A DNA stretch of 64,000 nucleotides from Bradyrhizobium sp. NP1 (lineage in GTDB: Bacteria > Pseudomonadota > Alphaproteobacteria > Rhizobiales > Xanthobacteraceae). Under the pieces are notes generated by a model, which saw only the letters and a list, made by a program, of their open reading frames with translations, searched no databases and was not told the origin of the DNA. Of the stretch, positions 8,606 to 17,072 are shown in pieces. The position numbers and the translations under genes are program-made. The stretch's first letter is position 1. Every line of letters begins with the position of its first letter. The stretch covers positions 930,001 through 994,000 of the forward strand of contig NZ_CP127385.1 in assembly GCF_030378205.1 (NCBI RefSeq), written 5' to 3'.

Positions 8606-9174
8606 CAGACCTGTCCCTTCAAGGAAGCGTCGACCGCCGCGTCGACGGACTTGCCGTCCGGCGCGATCCCGACCAGCCGCTGCACGATCGTGCCGGCGGC
8701 GTCGGCGGCGATGCCGCGGACATTGCTCATTGCCGCGCTGCGGGTCGCCGCGATGGATTTCTCGGCGTCCGCAAGCTTGGCCGCGAGCTTCTGTTCCAGC
8801 GACTTGCGCTCGGCTTCGGCGGCCGCGTTGAGCTTTTCACGGGTCTCGCTGCCGATGGCCTGCGCCCGCGAGCGCGCCGCGGCGAGCTCGCTTTCATAGG
8901 CCTTCAGCGCTGCGTCGGACTCGTCCTTCAGCTTCTGCGCCTGCGCGAGGTCGCCGTCGATCGCGTTTTGGCGCGCATCGATGATGCCGCCGACCCGCGG
9001 CAACGCGATCCGCGAGACGATCAGATAGAGCGCGACAAAGGCGACCGCCAGCGACACCAGCTGGGAGGCGAAGGTGGACGAATCGAACGGCGGAAATCCG
9101 CCGCCGTGGCCACCATCGGCCTCGGTGTGGGCGCCCGTCTTCGGGCCCTTTGCTGCGCCATGACTCTCAGCCAT
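8605..9174 (-). CDS. atpF2: F0F1 ATP synthase subunit b'
   Basis: A 189-residue second stalk subunit, typical of alphaproteobacteria and photosynthetic bacteria that use a b/b' heterodimer. It has a hydrophilic Gly/His-rich N-terminus (residues 1-30), a membrane helix at about 38-57 ([20 protein letters not shown]), and then an Ala/Lys/Glu coiled coil. Some annotations call it atpG or atpX. It lies between the c-subunit gene and atpF, in one operon. Confidence 0.93.
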   Translation of the reverse strand: MAESHGAAKGPKTGAHTEADGGHGGGFPPFDSSTFASQLVSLAVAFVALYLIVSRIALPRVGGIIDARQNAIDGDLAQAQKLKDESDAALKAYESELAAARSRAQAIGSETREKLNAAAEAERKSLEQKLAAKLADAEKSIAATRSAAMSNVRGIAADAAGTIVQRLVGIAPDGKSVDAAVDASLKGQV

Positions 9175-9234
9175 GGGTTTCTCCTGTTGCTGTCAGGCGC
9201 GCCGCCTCGGCTCGAGGCGGCGCGAAGGGGCAGC

Positions 9235-9465
9235 TCAGAGCGGAACGAACAGCAGGAGCAGCGCGATCAGCAGCGAGAAGATGCCGAGCGCTTCGGTCAC
9301 GGCGAAGCCGAAGATCAGGTTGCCGAACTGACCCTGCGCGGCGGACGGATTGCGTACCGCCGCGGCAAGGTAGTTGCCGAAAATGACGCCCACGCCGACG
9401 CCCGCACCGCCCATGCCGATGCACGCGATGCCCGCGCCGATAAGTTTTGCTGCTGCCGGTTCCAT
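9235..9465 (-). CDS. atpE: F0F1 ATP synthase subunit c
   Basis: A 76-residue proteolipid with two membrane helices joined by the polar loop [12 protein letters not shown]. The proton-carrying acidic residue is Glu58 in [12 protein letters not shown], the usual site on the second helix. The first helix has the Gly-rich packing pattern [12 protein letters not shown]. The ring of c subunits turns with proton flow through subunit a. RBS AAGGAG precedes the ATG. Confidence 0.97.
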   Translation of the reverse strand: MEPAAAKLIGAGIACIGMGGAGVGVGVIFGNYLAAAVRNPSAAQGQFGNLIFGFAVTEALGIFSLLIALLLLFVPL

Positions 9466-9516
9466 TTTAGCTCCTTAGGAAAAAGACGAAGGGTGGGTGG
9501 AAATTCCCCGGACCGC

Positions 9517-10266
9517 TTAGTGTCCCGGATGAATGGCGTCGTTGAGGTAGATGCAGGTCAGGATCGCGAACACATAGGCCTGCAGGAACGCGACCAGGAT
9601 CTCGAGCGCGTAGATCGCGACGGTGAGCGCGAGCGGCATCACCCCTCCGACCCAGCCGATGGCGCCGAGCGAGACGCCGAGCATCGCGACGAACCCCGCG
9701 AACACTTTCAGCGCGATGTGGCCGGCCAGCATGTTGGCGAACAGACGCACGCTGTGCGAGACCGGCCGCAGGAAGAACGACAGGATCTCGATGAACATGA
9801 CCAGCGGCAGGATGTAGATCGGAACGCCCGACGGCACGAAGATGCCGAAAAACTTCAGGCCGTTCTTGTAGAGGCCGTAGATCAGGACGGTGAAGAACAC
9901 CAGCAGCGCCAAGGCCGCGGTGACGATGATGTGGCTCGAAACCGTGAAGGTGTAGGGAATGATGCCGACCAGGTTCGAAACGCAGATGAACATGAACAGC
10001 GAGAATACCAGCGGGAAGAACTTCATGCCTTCCGCGCCGGCGGTGCTGCGGATCGTCGAGGCGACGAATTCATAGGTGATTTCGGCGACCGACTGCAGCC
10101 GCCCGGGAACCAGTTGCCGACCGCTCGCCAGCATCAGCGCGCCGATCAGACCGACGGCCACGAACATGTAGAGCGAGGCATTGGTGAAGGCGATCGTGTG
10201 ATTGCCGATATGGCCGATCGTGAAGAGGGGCTCGATGTTGAACTGATGAATCGGGTCGATTTTCAT
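9517..10266 (-). CDS. atpB: F0F1 ATP synthase subunit a
   Basis: A 249-residue, multi-spanning membrane subunit forming the two proton half-channels next to the c ring. The essential arginine lies in [14 protein letters not shown], followed by the Glu/Gln-containing last helices ([26 protein letters not shown]). Length and order match alphaproteobacterial AtpB. It follows atpI at 69 bp and precedes atpE. Confidence 0.96.
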   Translation of the reverse strand: MKIDPIHQFNIEPLFTIGHIGNHTIAFTNASLYMFVAVGLIGALMLASGRQLVPGRLQSVAEITYEFVASTIRSTAGAEGMKFFPLVFSLFMFICVSNLVGIIPYTFTVSSHIIVTAALALLVFFTVLIYGLYKNGLKFFGIFVPSGVPIYILPLVMFIEILSFFLRPVSHSVRLFANMLAGHIALKVFAGFVAMLGVSLGAIGWVGGVMPLALTVAIYALEILVAFLQAYVFAILTCIYLNDAIHPGH

Positions 10267-10335
10267 CCGCGCGGCCTTGGTTCGCCGGCCTTTGCCGGCA
10301 ATCGAATTGCAAACGTCTCTACTTCCCGCCAGCGC

Positions 10336-10701
10336 TCAGTGCCTGCCTCGAGCCACGCCCGCAGACCTCACCACGTTGACCACGCCGGCGACGAAGCCGA
10401 GCAGAAAAAACACGATGAGTCCCCACGGCGACGTCGACAGCCAATGGTCGATGCCCCAGCCGATCACTCCCCCGACAACGACGCCGGCGATCAACTCCGA
10501 GGAAAGCTGGAAACCGCGCGCCATGGCCGATGCCCTGGCAGCCCCGTTTCCGCTTTCATGGGCGGTTTGATCAGTCCTGAGCTGGCGGCTGCCGCGAATT
10601 TCGGACAACCGCTGGTCGAGACTTCCGAGCCTTGCGGAAAGCGCAGCTTCGTCGGACTTGTCGCGATCCCCATTCTCACTATCGTCCGTGCCTTCAGCCA
10701 T
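10336..10701 (-). CDS. atpI: ATP synthase accessory protein I (AtpI)
   Basis: A 121-residue small membrane protein opening the F0 operon. A charged N-terminal half (about 60 residues) is followed by two helices, SSELIAGVVVGGVIGWGID and GLIVFFLLGFVAGVVNVVRS. AtpI helps c-ring assembly and has been linked to magnesium handling; it is not part of the finished enzyme. F1 genes are not in this window, matching the usual split of F0 and F1 operons in alphaproteobacteria. Confidence 0.88.
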   Translation of the reverse strand: MAEGTDDSENGDRDKSDEAALSARLGSLDQRLSEIRGSRQLRTDQTAHESGNGAARASAMARGFQLSSELIAGVVVGGVIGWGIDHWLSTSPWGLIVFFLLGFVAGVVNVVRSAGVARGRH

Positions 10702-10767
10702 GCTGCAGAGCCCCGAAACGAAGCGGGTGAATGAAAATAACGCCCGTCGCCCTTAAAAGCCGCGCGG

Positions 10768-10796
10768 ACCATACTGACCACGTCCAACCAAGTCAA
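10768..10796 (-). promoter_or_regulatory. Candidate sigma-70 promoter of the F0 operon
   Basis: On the minus strand TTGACT is followed after exactly 17 nt by TATGGT, about 67 bp before the atpI ATG. This is a good housekeeping-type -35/-10 pair in the right place. It rests on sequence match only. Confidence 0.45.
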
Positions 10797-11159
10797 GATT
10801 GCGGCTCTACTACCTAAAACCTTGACCTGATTGCGAAAATTGTGCGCGCCGGCAGCTGGCCGCGATGCTGCCGCCGCATCGCACAGCGCAGCGGCATGGA
10901 ATCGATCCGGTCACCTGCCGACGGCCGTTCCGGCCGTGTCGCGGCCGGCCCCGGTGCGGTCCGTCGCGAGCGAGGACAGCGGCGATTTTTCGCACCGGGT
11001 GGTCCCATCGCAAGGCGGGACGCGCGGCTTTCCGTCGCGTCGGCAGTCTGTGGCAGGGCCGCTGCCGGATCGAACGTCCGCTTTCATGCGTTGAAGGTGA
11101 GCCGTGCGCCGCAGGGAGCGCAGGTATAGGATCGGGGAAGGGTTTTGCGGAGCAACGTC
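10797..11159. other. Intergenic region, no gene seen
   Basis: About 360 GC-rich bases between the F0 operon promoter and the next plus-strand gene. Open frames here run antisense or out of frame and have no recognisable protein content. I see no repeat or RNA gene. The right end carries GGAG ahead of the ATG at 11160. Confidence 0.4.
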
Positions 11160-11684
11160 ATGAGCACACCGTCCTCGAAGTTTCCCGCCGCTCTCGTCGC
11201 GGTGGTCGCGGTGGCCTGCTGTGTGACGGCGAGCGCGATGCGCGCCGAAGAGGGGCTGCCGGACAATGAGAACGGCCGCTATACGCTGTCGCTCGTGACC
11301 GGCGGCGTGATGCGGCTCGATACCCGCACCGGCGCGGTGTCGAGTTGCACCAATTCCGAGCAGGGGTGGGCCTGCTATGTGGTGCCGGACGAGCGCGCGG
11401 CGTTCGATGCCGAGATCGGCCGGCTGCAGGCGGAAAACCAAAAGCTGAAGGCGCGGCTCGCGGAGCACGATTCCACGGTAACCGGCAAGATCGACGAGCC
11501 GCTGCCGAAATCCGACCCGCTGAACAAGGCCGAGCCGAAGGTAGCCGACGGCGCGCGCAAGATCGAGATTCCGTTGCCGAGCGACCAGGATGTCGACCGC
11601 GTGATGTCGTTCCTGGAACGCGCGTGGCGGCGGCTGATGGAGATGGCCAACCGGGTGCAGAAGGATGTCTCCGGCAAGATTTGA
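11160..11684 (+). CDS. Exported or membrane-anchored protein with coiled coil, unknown function
   Basis: A 174-residue protein. MSTPSSKFPAALVAVVAVAC is a signal peptide or N-terminal anchor. The next 50 residues (RYTLSLVTGGVMRLDTRTGA then VSSCTNSEQGWACYVVPDER) form a small beta domain with two Cys, probably a disulfide. A coiled coil of about 25 residues follows (ERAAFDAEIGRLQAENQKLK), then a linker and a C-terminal helix. The ATG at 11160 has GGAG 7 nt upstream and is preferred to TTG 11145. It lies 9 bp before yjbQ, suggesting cotranscription. Conserved in Rhizobiales to my recollection but unnamed. Confidence 0.72.
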   Translation: MSTPSSKFPAALVAVVAVACCVTASAMRAEEGLPDNENGRYTLSLVTGGVMRLDTRTGAVSSCTNSEQGWACYVVPDERAAFDAEIGRLQAENQKLKARLAEHDSTVTGKIDEPLPKSDPLNKAEPKVADGARKIEIPLPSDQDVDRVMSFLERAWRRLMEMANRVQKDVSGKI

Positions 11685-11693
11685 GACACGCTC

Positions 11694-12158
11694 GTGAATT
11701 CGATCTCGCGTTCCGCGCCCTCGATCGTCGGTGCGACCCGCATCGCCTCGTCGCAGCTCGTGGTCCAGACCCGCGGCCGCGGCTTTGCCGATCTGACAGG
11801 CGAGGTCACGGCTTTCGTGCGCGAGATCGGCGCGAAGGAGGGGGCGTTGACGCTGTTCATCCGCCATACCTCGGCGTCGCTGACGATCCAGGAAAATGCC
11901 GATCCGACCGTGCTTGAGGACCTCACGACGGCGCTGGCGCGGCTGGCGCCGGAAAATGCCGGGTGGCGCCATGACACCGAAGGTCCCGACGACATGCCGG
12001 CGCATGTCAAAACGATGCTGACGGCGACCTCGCTGCACGTGCCTGTCATCGGCGGCAGGCTCGCGCTCGGCACCTGGCAGGCGATCTACCTGATCGAGCA
12101 CCGCGCCCGCCCGCACCGGCGCGAAATCGTCTTGCAGTTCACGGGCGGCACTGAATGA
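11694..12158 (+). CDS. yjbQ: YjbQ family (UPF0047) protein
   Basis: A 154-residue protein with the UPF0047 signature: LTLFIRHTSASLTIQENADP, then DLTTALARLAPE and HVKTMLTATSLHVPVIGGRL. Some family members have a weak thiamine-phosphate synthase activity, so the product is often annotated as a secondary thiamine-phosphate synthase; the real role is uncertain. The start is GTG at 11694. A perfect hairpin follows the stop. Confidence 0.9.
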   Translation: MNSISRSAPSIVGATRIASSQLVVQTRGRGFADLTGEVTAFVREIGAKEGALTLFIRHTSASLTIQENADPTVLEDLTTALARLAPENAGWRHDTEGPDDMPAHVKTMLTATSLHVPVIGGRLALGTWQAIYLIEHRARPHRREIVLQFTGGTE

Positions 12159-12160
12159 CA

Positions 12161-12190
12161 AACCGGCCGCGGATTGCTCCGCGGCCGGTT
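12161..12190 (+). terminator. Hairpin terminator after yjbQ
   Basis: A perfect 13-bp stem, AACCGGCCGCGGA with TCCGCGGCCGGTT, around a TTGC loop, starting 2 bp after the yjbQ stop. The following T-run is weak (GTGTTG). It may also slow transcription coming from the convergent transporter gene. Confidence 0.75.
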
Positions 12191-12237
12191 GTGTTGCGAG
12201 AAGCGTTTGCGCCGGGCGGCGGCCGCCCGGCGATTCC

Positions 12238-13902
12238 TCAGGTCGACTTGATGTCGACGTCCTTGGTTTCCGGCAGGAAGAAGAAGCCGACCACCGCGGT
12301 GATCGCGGCGAAGATGATCGGATACCAGAGACCGGAATAGATATCGCCGGTCGAGGCCACGATCGCGAAGGCGGTTGCCGGCAGCAATCCGCCGAACCAT
12401 CCGTTGCCGATGTGATAGGGCAGCGACATCGAGGTATAGCGGATCTTGGTCGGGAACAGTTCGACCAGCATCGCCGCGATCGGCCCGTACACCATGGTGA
12501 CGAAGATCACCAGGATGAAGAGCAGTCCGATGATCGCAGCCACTTGTGGACGGAAGATGTCGAATGGGTTGGACATCTTCACGATGCCGGCGTCTCCCGC
12601 CTTCGGATAGCCGGCGGCGGCAACGGCCGCAGCGACGGCCGGGTTGCCGGCCTTGGCGTCGGTGTACGGCACTTCCTTGCCGTTCACCGTCACCTTGACC
12701 CCTGAACCTGCAGGTGCTGCGACGGTCGAATACTTGACCGACGACTGCGCCAGGAAGGCACGGGCGGTGTCGCAGGGCGCGGTGAACACGCGGGTGCCGA
12801 CCGGGTTGAACAGGTCGCCGCAGCCTGCGGGATCGGCCACCACCTCCACCTTGGTCGCTTCGATCGCCTTCTCCAGCGCCGGGTTGGCGTTGGTGGTGAT
12901 CATGCGGAAGATCGGGAAGAAGGTCAGCGCCGCGATCAGGCAGCCGCCAAGGATGATCGGCTTGCGTCCGATCTTGTCCGACAAGATGCCGAACACGATG
13001 AAGAAGCCGGTGCCGAACAATAGCGACCACGCGATCAGGAGGTTGGCGGTATAGCCGTCGACCTTCAGGATCGATTGCAGGAAGAACAGCGCGTAGAACT
13101 GGCCGGTGTACCAGACCACGCCCTGGCCCATGGTGCCGCCGAGCAGCGCCAGCAGCACGAGCTTGCCATTGCTCCAGTTGGCGAAGGCTTCGGTCAGCGG
13201 CGCTTTCGAACTCTTGCCCTCATCCTTCATCTTCTGGAAGATCGGCGATTCATTGAGGCGGAGCCGGATCCACACCGAAATGCCGAGCAGCAGCACCGAT
13301 ACCAGGAACGGAATGCGCCAGCCCCACACCGCGAAGTCGGCTTCGCCGATCGCGGTGCGGGTGAACAGGATCACCAGCAGCGACAGGAACAGGCCGAGCG
13401 TCGCGGTGGTCTGGATGAACGAGGTGTAGTAGCCGCGCTTGCCGTTCGGCGCGTGTTCGGCGACATAGGTCGCCGCTCCGCCATATTCGCCGCCGAGCGC
13501 CAGGCCCTGCGCCAGGCGCAAGGCGATCAGGATCACCGGCGCGGCAAAGCCGATCGTGGCCGCGTTCGGCAACAGGCCGACGATGAAGGTCGATAGACCC
13601 ATGATCAGGATGGTGACGAGGAAGGTGTATTTGCGGCCAACGATGTCGCCGATCCGGCCGAACACGATGGCGCCAAACGGGCGGACCAGGAAGCCGGCGG
13701 CGAAGGCGAGCAGCGCGAAGATATCGCGGGTTGCCGGCGGATAGGCCGAGAAGAATTGCGCGCCGATGATTCCGGCGAGCGAGCCGTAGAGGTAGAAGTC
13801 ATACCATTCGAAGACGGTACCTAGTGACGAAGCGAGGATCACGAAGCGTTCGTCCTTCGTCATCCCTCCCGCACCGGTATGAGTTGCAACCATCGTAGAC
13901 AT
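12238..13902 (-). CDS. MFS transporter, metabolite:H+ symporter (MHS) type with periplasmic insert
   Basis: A 554-residue, 12-helix transporter. The MHS-type entry ASSLGTVFEWYDFYLYG, the first cytoplasmic loop (FGRIGDIVGRKYTFL) and the RLAQGLALGGEYGGAATYVAEHAP motif place it with ShiA/ProP-like proton symporters of organic acids or betaines. Between the helices GGCLIAALTFFPIFRM and PQVAAIIGLLFILVIF lies an insert of about 110 residues with two Cys (PAGCGDLF and APCDTA), a VTVNGKEV beta segment and Ala-rich stretches. The start at 13902 is preferred to upstream ATGs because of GGGGAG and family N-termini. The substrate is unknown. Confidence 0.85.
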   Translation of the reverse strand: MSTMVATHTGAGGMTKDERFVILASSLGTVFEWYDFYLYGSLAGIIGAQFFSAYPPATRDIFALLAFAAGFLVRPFGAIVFGRIGDIVGRKYTFLVTILIMGLSTFIVGLLPNAATIGFAAPVILIALRLAQGLALGGEYGGAATYVAEHAPNGKRGYYTSFIQTTATLGLFLSLLVILFTRTAIGEADFAVWGWRIPFLVSVLLLGISVWIRLRLNESPIFQKMKDEGKSSKAPLTEAFANWSNGKLVLLALLGGTMGQGVVWYTGQFYALFFLQSILKVDGYTANLLIAWSLLFGTGFFIVFGILSDKIGRKPIILGGCLIAALTFFPIFRMITTNANPALEKAIEATKVEVVADPAGCGDLFNPVGTRVFTAPCDTARAFLAQSSVKYSTVAAPAGSGVKVTVNGKEVPYTDAKAGNPAVAAAVAAAGYPKAGDAGIVKMSNPFDIFRPQVAAIIGLLFILVIFVTMVYGPIAAMLVELFPTKIRYTSMSLPYHIGNGWFGGLLPATAFAIVASTGDIYSGLWYPIIFAAITAVVGFFFLPETKDVDIKST

Positions 13903-14245
13903 CTGGATTTCGCTCCCCGAAAACGTTGATGCAAAGCAATCCCCATCCGGACTCTGCCGGATCCACCCTGGGGTTCGCCCCAAGGTAACATCGCTGTGAA
14001 GGCCCGCCATATAAGACTTTTGGCCTTTTCCGCACGCGTCGCGTGCAATTGGTAGCGATCAACCGCAGGCCGGCGGCGCCGTGCTATTGCGGCGCACAAG
14101 GCGTTGGATTAACTGCGTTTTTGCAAACATACGCAAACATACATTGTGTGCTTGCATGCCACGTTTCGGAAGGGGAGAATCCAATTCCCTTTGGGCTCGT
14201 GAGTTGCGCGATCCTGCCGGCCGTCACAGCATTCAGAAGGAATAA
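13903..14245. promoter_or_regulatory. Divergent intergenic region with tandem and palindromic operator-like sites
   Basis: This gap feeds the transporter (leftward) and the NarL-type regulator (rightward). It contains a direct repeat GCAAACATAC/GCAAACATAC (about 14123-14142). Overlapping that is an imperfect palindrome at 14133-14155, where GCAAACATACA pairs with TGTGTGCTTGC at 9 of 11 positions. Such a site could bind the adjacent LuxR-type regulator, but this is inference. No open frame here is convincing. Confidence 0.4.
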
Positions 14246-14917
14246 ATGACTGCAGCCAGCACCCGTCTCGTAATCGCCGACGACCACCCGCTGTTCCGCG
14301 ACGCTCTGCGGCAGGCCGTCACCGGAGTCGTGCCCCAGGCGAAGATCGATGAGGCCGGTTCGTTCCAGGACCTGACGGCGCTGCTCGAGCAGGATTCCGA
14401 CGTCGACCTGATCCTGCTCGACCTTTCGATGCCGGGCATCTCGGGCTTCTCGGGGCTGATCTATCTGCGCGCGCAATATCCGGCCGTGCCGGTGGTGATC
14501 GTGTCCGCGAGCGATGACAGCGGCACGATCCGCCGCTCGCTCGACTTCGGCGCTTCCGGCTTCATCCCAAAACGCTTCGGCGTCGAAACGCTGCGCGATG
14601 CGATCCTCAAGGTGATGGAGGGTGACGTCTGGGTGCCGCCGGACACCGACCTGTCGTCGGCCGCCGATCCCGAAATGACGCGGCTGCGCGACCGCCTGGT
14701 GACGCTGACCCCGCAGCAGGTGCGGGTCCTGATGATGCTGTCGGAGGGCCTGCTCAACAAGCAGATCGCCTATGAGCTCGGCGTCTCCGAGGCGACCATC
14801 AAGGCGCACGTCTCGGCGATCCTGCAGAAGCTCGGCGTCGAGAGCCGGACGCAGGCGGTGATCGCCGCCGCCAAGATCGCCGGCGGCCAGTGGCGCCAGG
14901 CCACGCCGACGACCTGA
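14246..14917 (+). CDS. NarL/FixJ-family response regulator
   Basis: A 223-residue two-component regulator. The receiver domain (residues about 6-125) has the acidic pair Asp12/Asp13 in IADDHPLFRDAL, the phosphoacceptor Asp59 in LILLDLSMPG, and the conserved Lys in FIPKRFG. The C-terminal LuxR helix-turn-helix (about 148-210) reads LTPQQVRVLMMLSEGLLNKQ then IAYELGVSEATIKAHVSAIL. No kinase gene is adjacent in the same direction; a large hybrid kinase lies 2 kb away on the other strand. The gene converges with the SufR-like regulator, stops 2 bp apart. Confidence 0.9.
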   Translation: MTAASTRLVIADDHPLFRDALRQAVTGVVPQAKIDEAGSFQDLTALLEQDSDVDLILLDLSMPGISGFSGLIYLRAQYPAVPVVIVSASDDSGTIRRSLDFGASGFIPKRFGVETLRDAILKVMEGDVWVPPDTDLSSAADPEMTRLRDRLVTLTPQQVRVLMMLSEGLLNKQIAYELGVSEATIKAHVSAILQKLGVESRTQAVIAAAKIAGGQWRQATPTT

Positions 14918-14919
14918 CC

Positions 14920-15561
14920 TCAGGCGGCCGGCGTGATTCGGTACGCGCAGCGCCGCGCACCGGCAAGGATGTGATCGACGCGCTCGATCATGACGTCGGT
15001 GCCCAGCACAGCGCGAAACACGGCAAGCTCGGAACGGCAAAGGCCCTGACAGGCCGCCGCCGCCGCGCAGATCGGGCAGTGGTTCTCCACCAGAAGAAAG
15101 CCGTCTGCGTCCTTGACCACGCTCGCCATGTAGCCTTCCTGGCTCCGGATCCGGGCGAGCGCTGAGAGTTTCTGTCGAAGCGAGCCCCGCGTTCCGACCG
15201 CCTTGCGGTAGTCGGCAATGCTGGCGCGTTCGCGATGCGCGATCAGCGTTTCCAGACCGCGCTCGCCAAACACCTCGTGCATCGACCGCAGCAGATCCAG
15301 CGTGAGGTCGGAATGGCGGTCGGGGAAGCGCCCGTGGCCGCGCGCTGTCAAACGCCAATACTTCCGCGGCCGTCCGCGCCCTTCACGCTGATCGTCGCTC
15401 TCGACGAGGCCCGCCGCTTCGAGCTTGAGGAGGTGCTGACGCGCGCCGGCAGGGGTGATGTCGAGGCGCGCGCCGACACCGGCGGCGGTCTGTGGGCCGC
15501 GCGCCTTCAGTTGGAACAGGATGCGATCCTGGCTGCGGGTGTCGTCTTGACTCACGGGCAT
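14920..15561 (-). CDS. SufR-like (COG2345) winged-helix regulator with Cys cluster
   Basis: A 213-residue repressor-type protein. The N-terminal winged helix (about residues 10-75) contains LDITPAGARQHLLKLEAAGL and the GRGRPRKYWRLT wing. The C-terminal half has the SufR/COG2345 pattern with three expected cysteines: C162 in VENHCPI, C175 in GLCRSE and C205 in ARRCAYRI. SufR uses such cysteines to hold an iron-sulfur cluster that senses redox or iron state. Two additional cysteines (C165, C171) sit in the same loop. It is transcribed divergently from an MFS exporter, which it probably controls. Confidence 0.82.
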   Translation of the reverse strand: MPVSQDDTRSQDRILFQLKARGPQTAAGVGARLDITPAGARQHLLKLEAAGLVESDDQREGRGRPRKYWRLTARGHGRFPDRHSDLTLDLLRSMHEVFGERGLETLIAHRERASIADYRKAVGTRGSLRQKLSALARIRSQEGYMASVVKDADGFLLVENHCPICAAAAACQGLCRSELAVFRAVLGTDVMIERVDHILAGARRCAYRITPAA

Positions 15562-15590
15562 ATTTTAGAAACAAGATGCTATTTAAAATA
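15561..15590. promoter_or_regulatory. AT-rich inverted repeat, candidate operator
   Basis: TATTTTA (15561-15567) and its exact inverse TAAAATA (15584-15590) are separated by 16 nt, so their centres are 23 bp apart, in an AT-rich pocket within otherwise GC-rich DNA. It overlaps the regulator's ATG and lies upstream of the exporter gene. Position and symmetry fit autorepression plus control of the exporter by the SufR-like protein. Confidence 0.5.
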
Positions 15591-15647
15591 ACATGATTTC
15601 TGTCGCGGGCAACTGCCGGAGCGTCAGTCCGGAAGGAGGCTTCCGCC

Positions 15648-17069
15648 ATGAAGCAGGATGTGGTCCGGGAGGGGTGGCGGTCGCTCCTCAAGCGGGAATG
15701 GATTCCGACGCTCACCATCCTGCTCGGCGGCGTGCTGCTGCAATCCATGAACGTGCTGATGTTGACAACGGTGTTGCCGTCAATCGTCGGCGAACTCGGC
15801 GGCGTCACAATGCTGAGTTGGCCGACCACCGCCTACCTGGCTTCCTCCATTGTTGCGGCAAGCTGTGTCGGCGTCCTCTCGACTGCGCTTGGCGCTCGGC
15901 GGGTCTATTGCGTGGGGGTTGCGATCTTCGGTATGGGCGCTGCGCTGTGTTCGCTGGCGCCGGCGATGGGTTGGATCGCGGCCGGCCGGCTGATCCAGGG
16001 ATTCGGCGGCGGTCTGGAGGCCGCCGTCGCCTATGTGCTGGTCCGGGGCACGTTCCCGGAGCACATGTGGTCGCGAACGATCGCGCTGATGTCGACGAGC
16101 TGGAGCATGTCGGTGCTGATCGGCCCGCTGGTCGGCGGGACGTTTGCCCATTTCGCCAGCTGGCGTGGTGCCTTTGTCGCCAGCGCCGCGACCGCCGTGG
16201 TGCTGGCGACCGCAGCCTTCTTCGTCCTCTCGCCGGTCACGGCGGCGCGGCCCGCTTCGTCGGCGCGCGTGCCTCTCGGCCGTGTTGCGCTGATCTGCCT
16301 TGCTATCGCCGCGACGTCGGTCACCTCTGCTGTCGGATCGTCATTCTTGAAGCTTGGCCTGATCGTCACGGCGATCGCCTCGTTTGTCGCGATGCTGCGG
16401 CTTGATCGTCTGGCATCGCCCCGGCTGCTGCCAAGCGACGCGTTCTCCTGGCGCACGAGCACCGGCGTCGGTCTGTGGCTCGCGCTGCTGCTCTGCATCA
16501 ACTTCAGTCCGCTGCAGATCTACGTGCCGATGTTCCTGCAGCAATTGCATGGCTTCGATCCGCTCTCGGCCGGCTTCACCGTCGCGAGTGCCTCGCTGGG
16601 CTGGAGCGCCGCCTCGCTTCTGACGGCCGGAGTGTCGGCCCGCTGGGCGGACCGCCTGATGTTGATCGGTCCTGCGATCATGGGGGCGAGTCTTGCCGCG
16701 ATCGGGCTGCTCGGTCCGAACGGCGCGGCGCCCGTTGTGCTGCTGGTCGTGGCGATCGCTATGCTGGGTGCCGGTATCGGCCAGTGCTGGCCGCTCGTCG
16801 CGCATCGCATCATGGACAGCGCCAAGGCGGGCGATGAAGTGGTTGCGGCCTCATCGGTGCCGACCATCCAGCAAATGGGCTTTGCGTTTGGCGCCGCGAT
16901 CGCGGGATTGATCGCAAGTGCCAGCGGCCTGTCAGCCGCGACCGCGGATGCAACGATGGTGCAGGCCGCCTTCTGGGTGTCCGCGAGCTTCGTGGTGTCG
17001 GCCATGCTCGCCCTTGCGGCCGGGCTCCGCCTGCGTGCGCTGCGCAAGGCTCAAGCCGGCCTGTCGTAA
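15648..17069 (+). CDS. MFS transporter, probable drug/metabolite exporter
   Basis: A 473-residue membrane protein with 12-14 predicted helices, DHA2/EmrB-like in the N-terminal half: VLMLTTVLPSIVGELGG on helix 1, ALGARRVYCVG in loop 2-3 and AAGRLIQGFGGGLEAAVAYV on helix 4. It probably exports small hydrophobic compounds by proton antiport. AGGAGG stands upstream of the ATG. It is divergent from the SufR-like regulator. Its stop is 3 bp from that of the convergent kinase gene. Confidence 0.87.
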   Translation: MKQDVVREGWRSLLKREWIPTLTILLGGVLLQSMNVLMLTTVLPSIVGELGGVTMLSWPTTAYLASSIVAASCVGVLSTALGARRVYCVGVAIFGMGAALCSLAPAMGWIAAGRLIQGFGGGLEAAVAYVLVRGTFPEHMWSRTIALMSTSWSMSVLIGPLVGGTFAHFASWRGAFVASAATAVVLATAAFFVLSPVTAARPASSARVPLGRVALICLAIAATSVTSAVGSSFLKLGLIVTAIASFVAMLRLDRLASPRLLPSDAFSWRTSTGVGLWLALLLCINFSPLQIYVPMFLQQLHGFDPLSAGFTVASASLGWSAASLLTAGVSARWADRLMLIGPAIMGASLAAIGLLGPNGAAPVVLLVVAIAMLGAGIGQCWPLVAHRIMDSAKAGDEVVAASSVPTIQQMGFAFGAAIAGLIASASGLSAATADATMVQAAFWVSASFVVSAMLALAAGLRLRALRKAQAGLS

Positions 17070-17072
17070 GGC

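Noticed and set aside
8569..10734. 721-codon plus-strand frame across the F0 operon
   Set aside because: Antisense to atpF, b', c, a and I genes, which are unmistakable; composition is that of a high-GC shadow.
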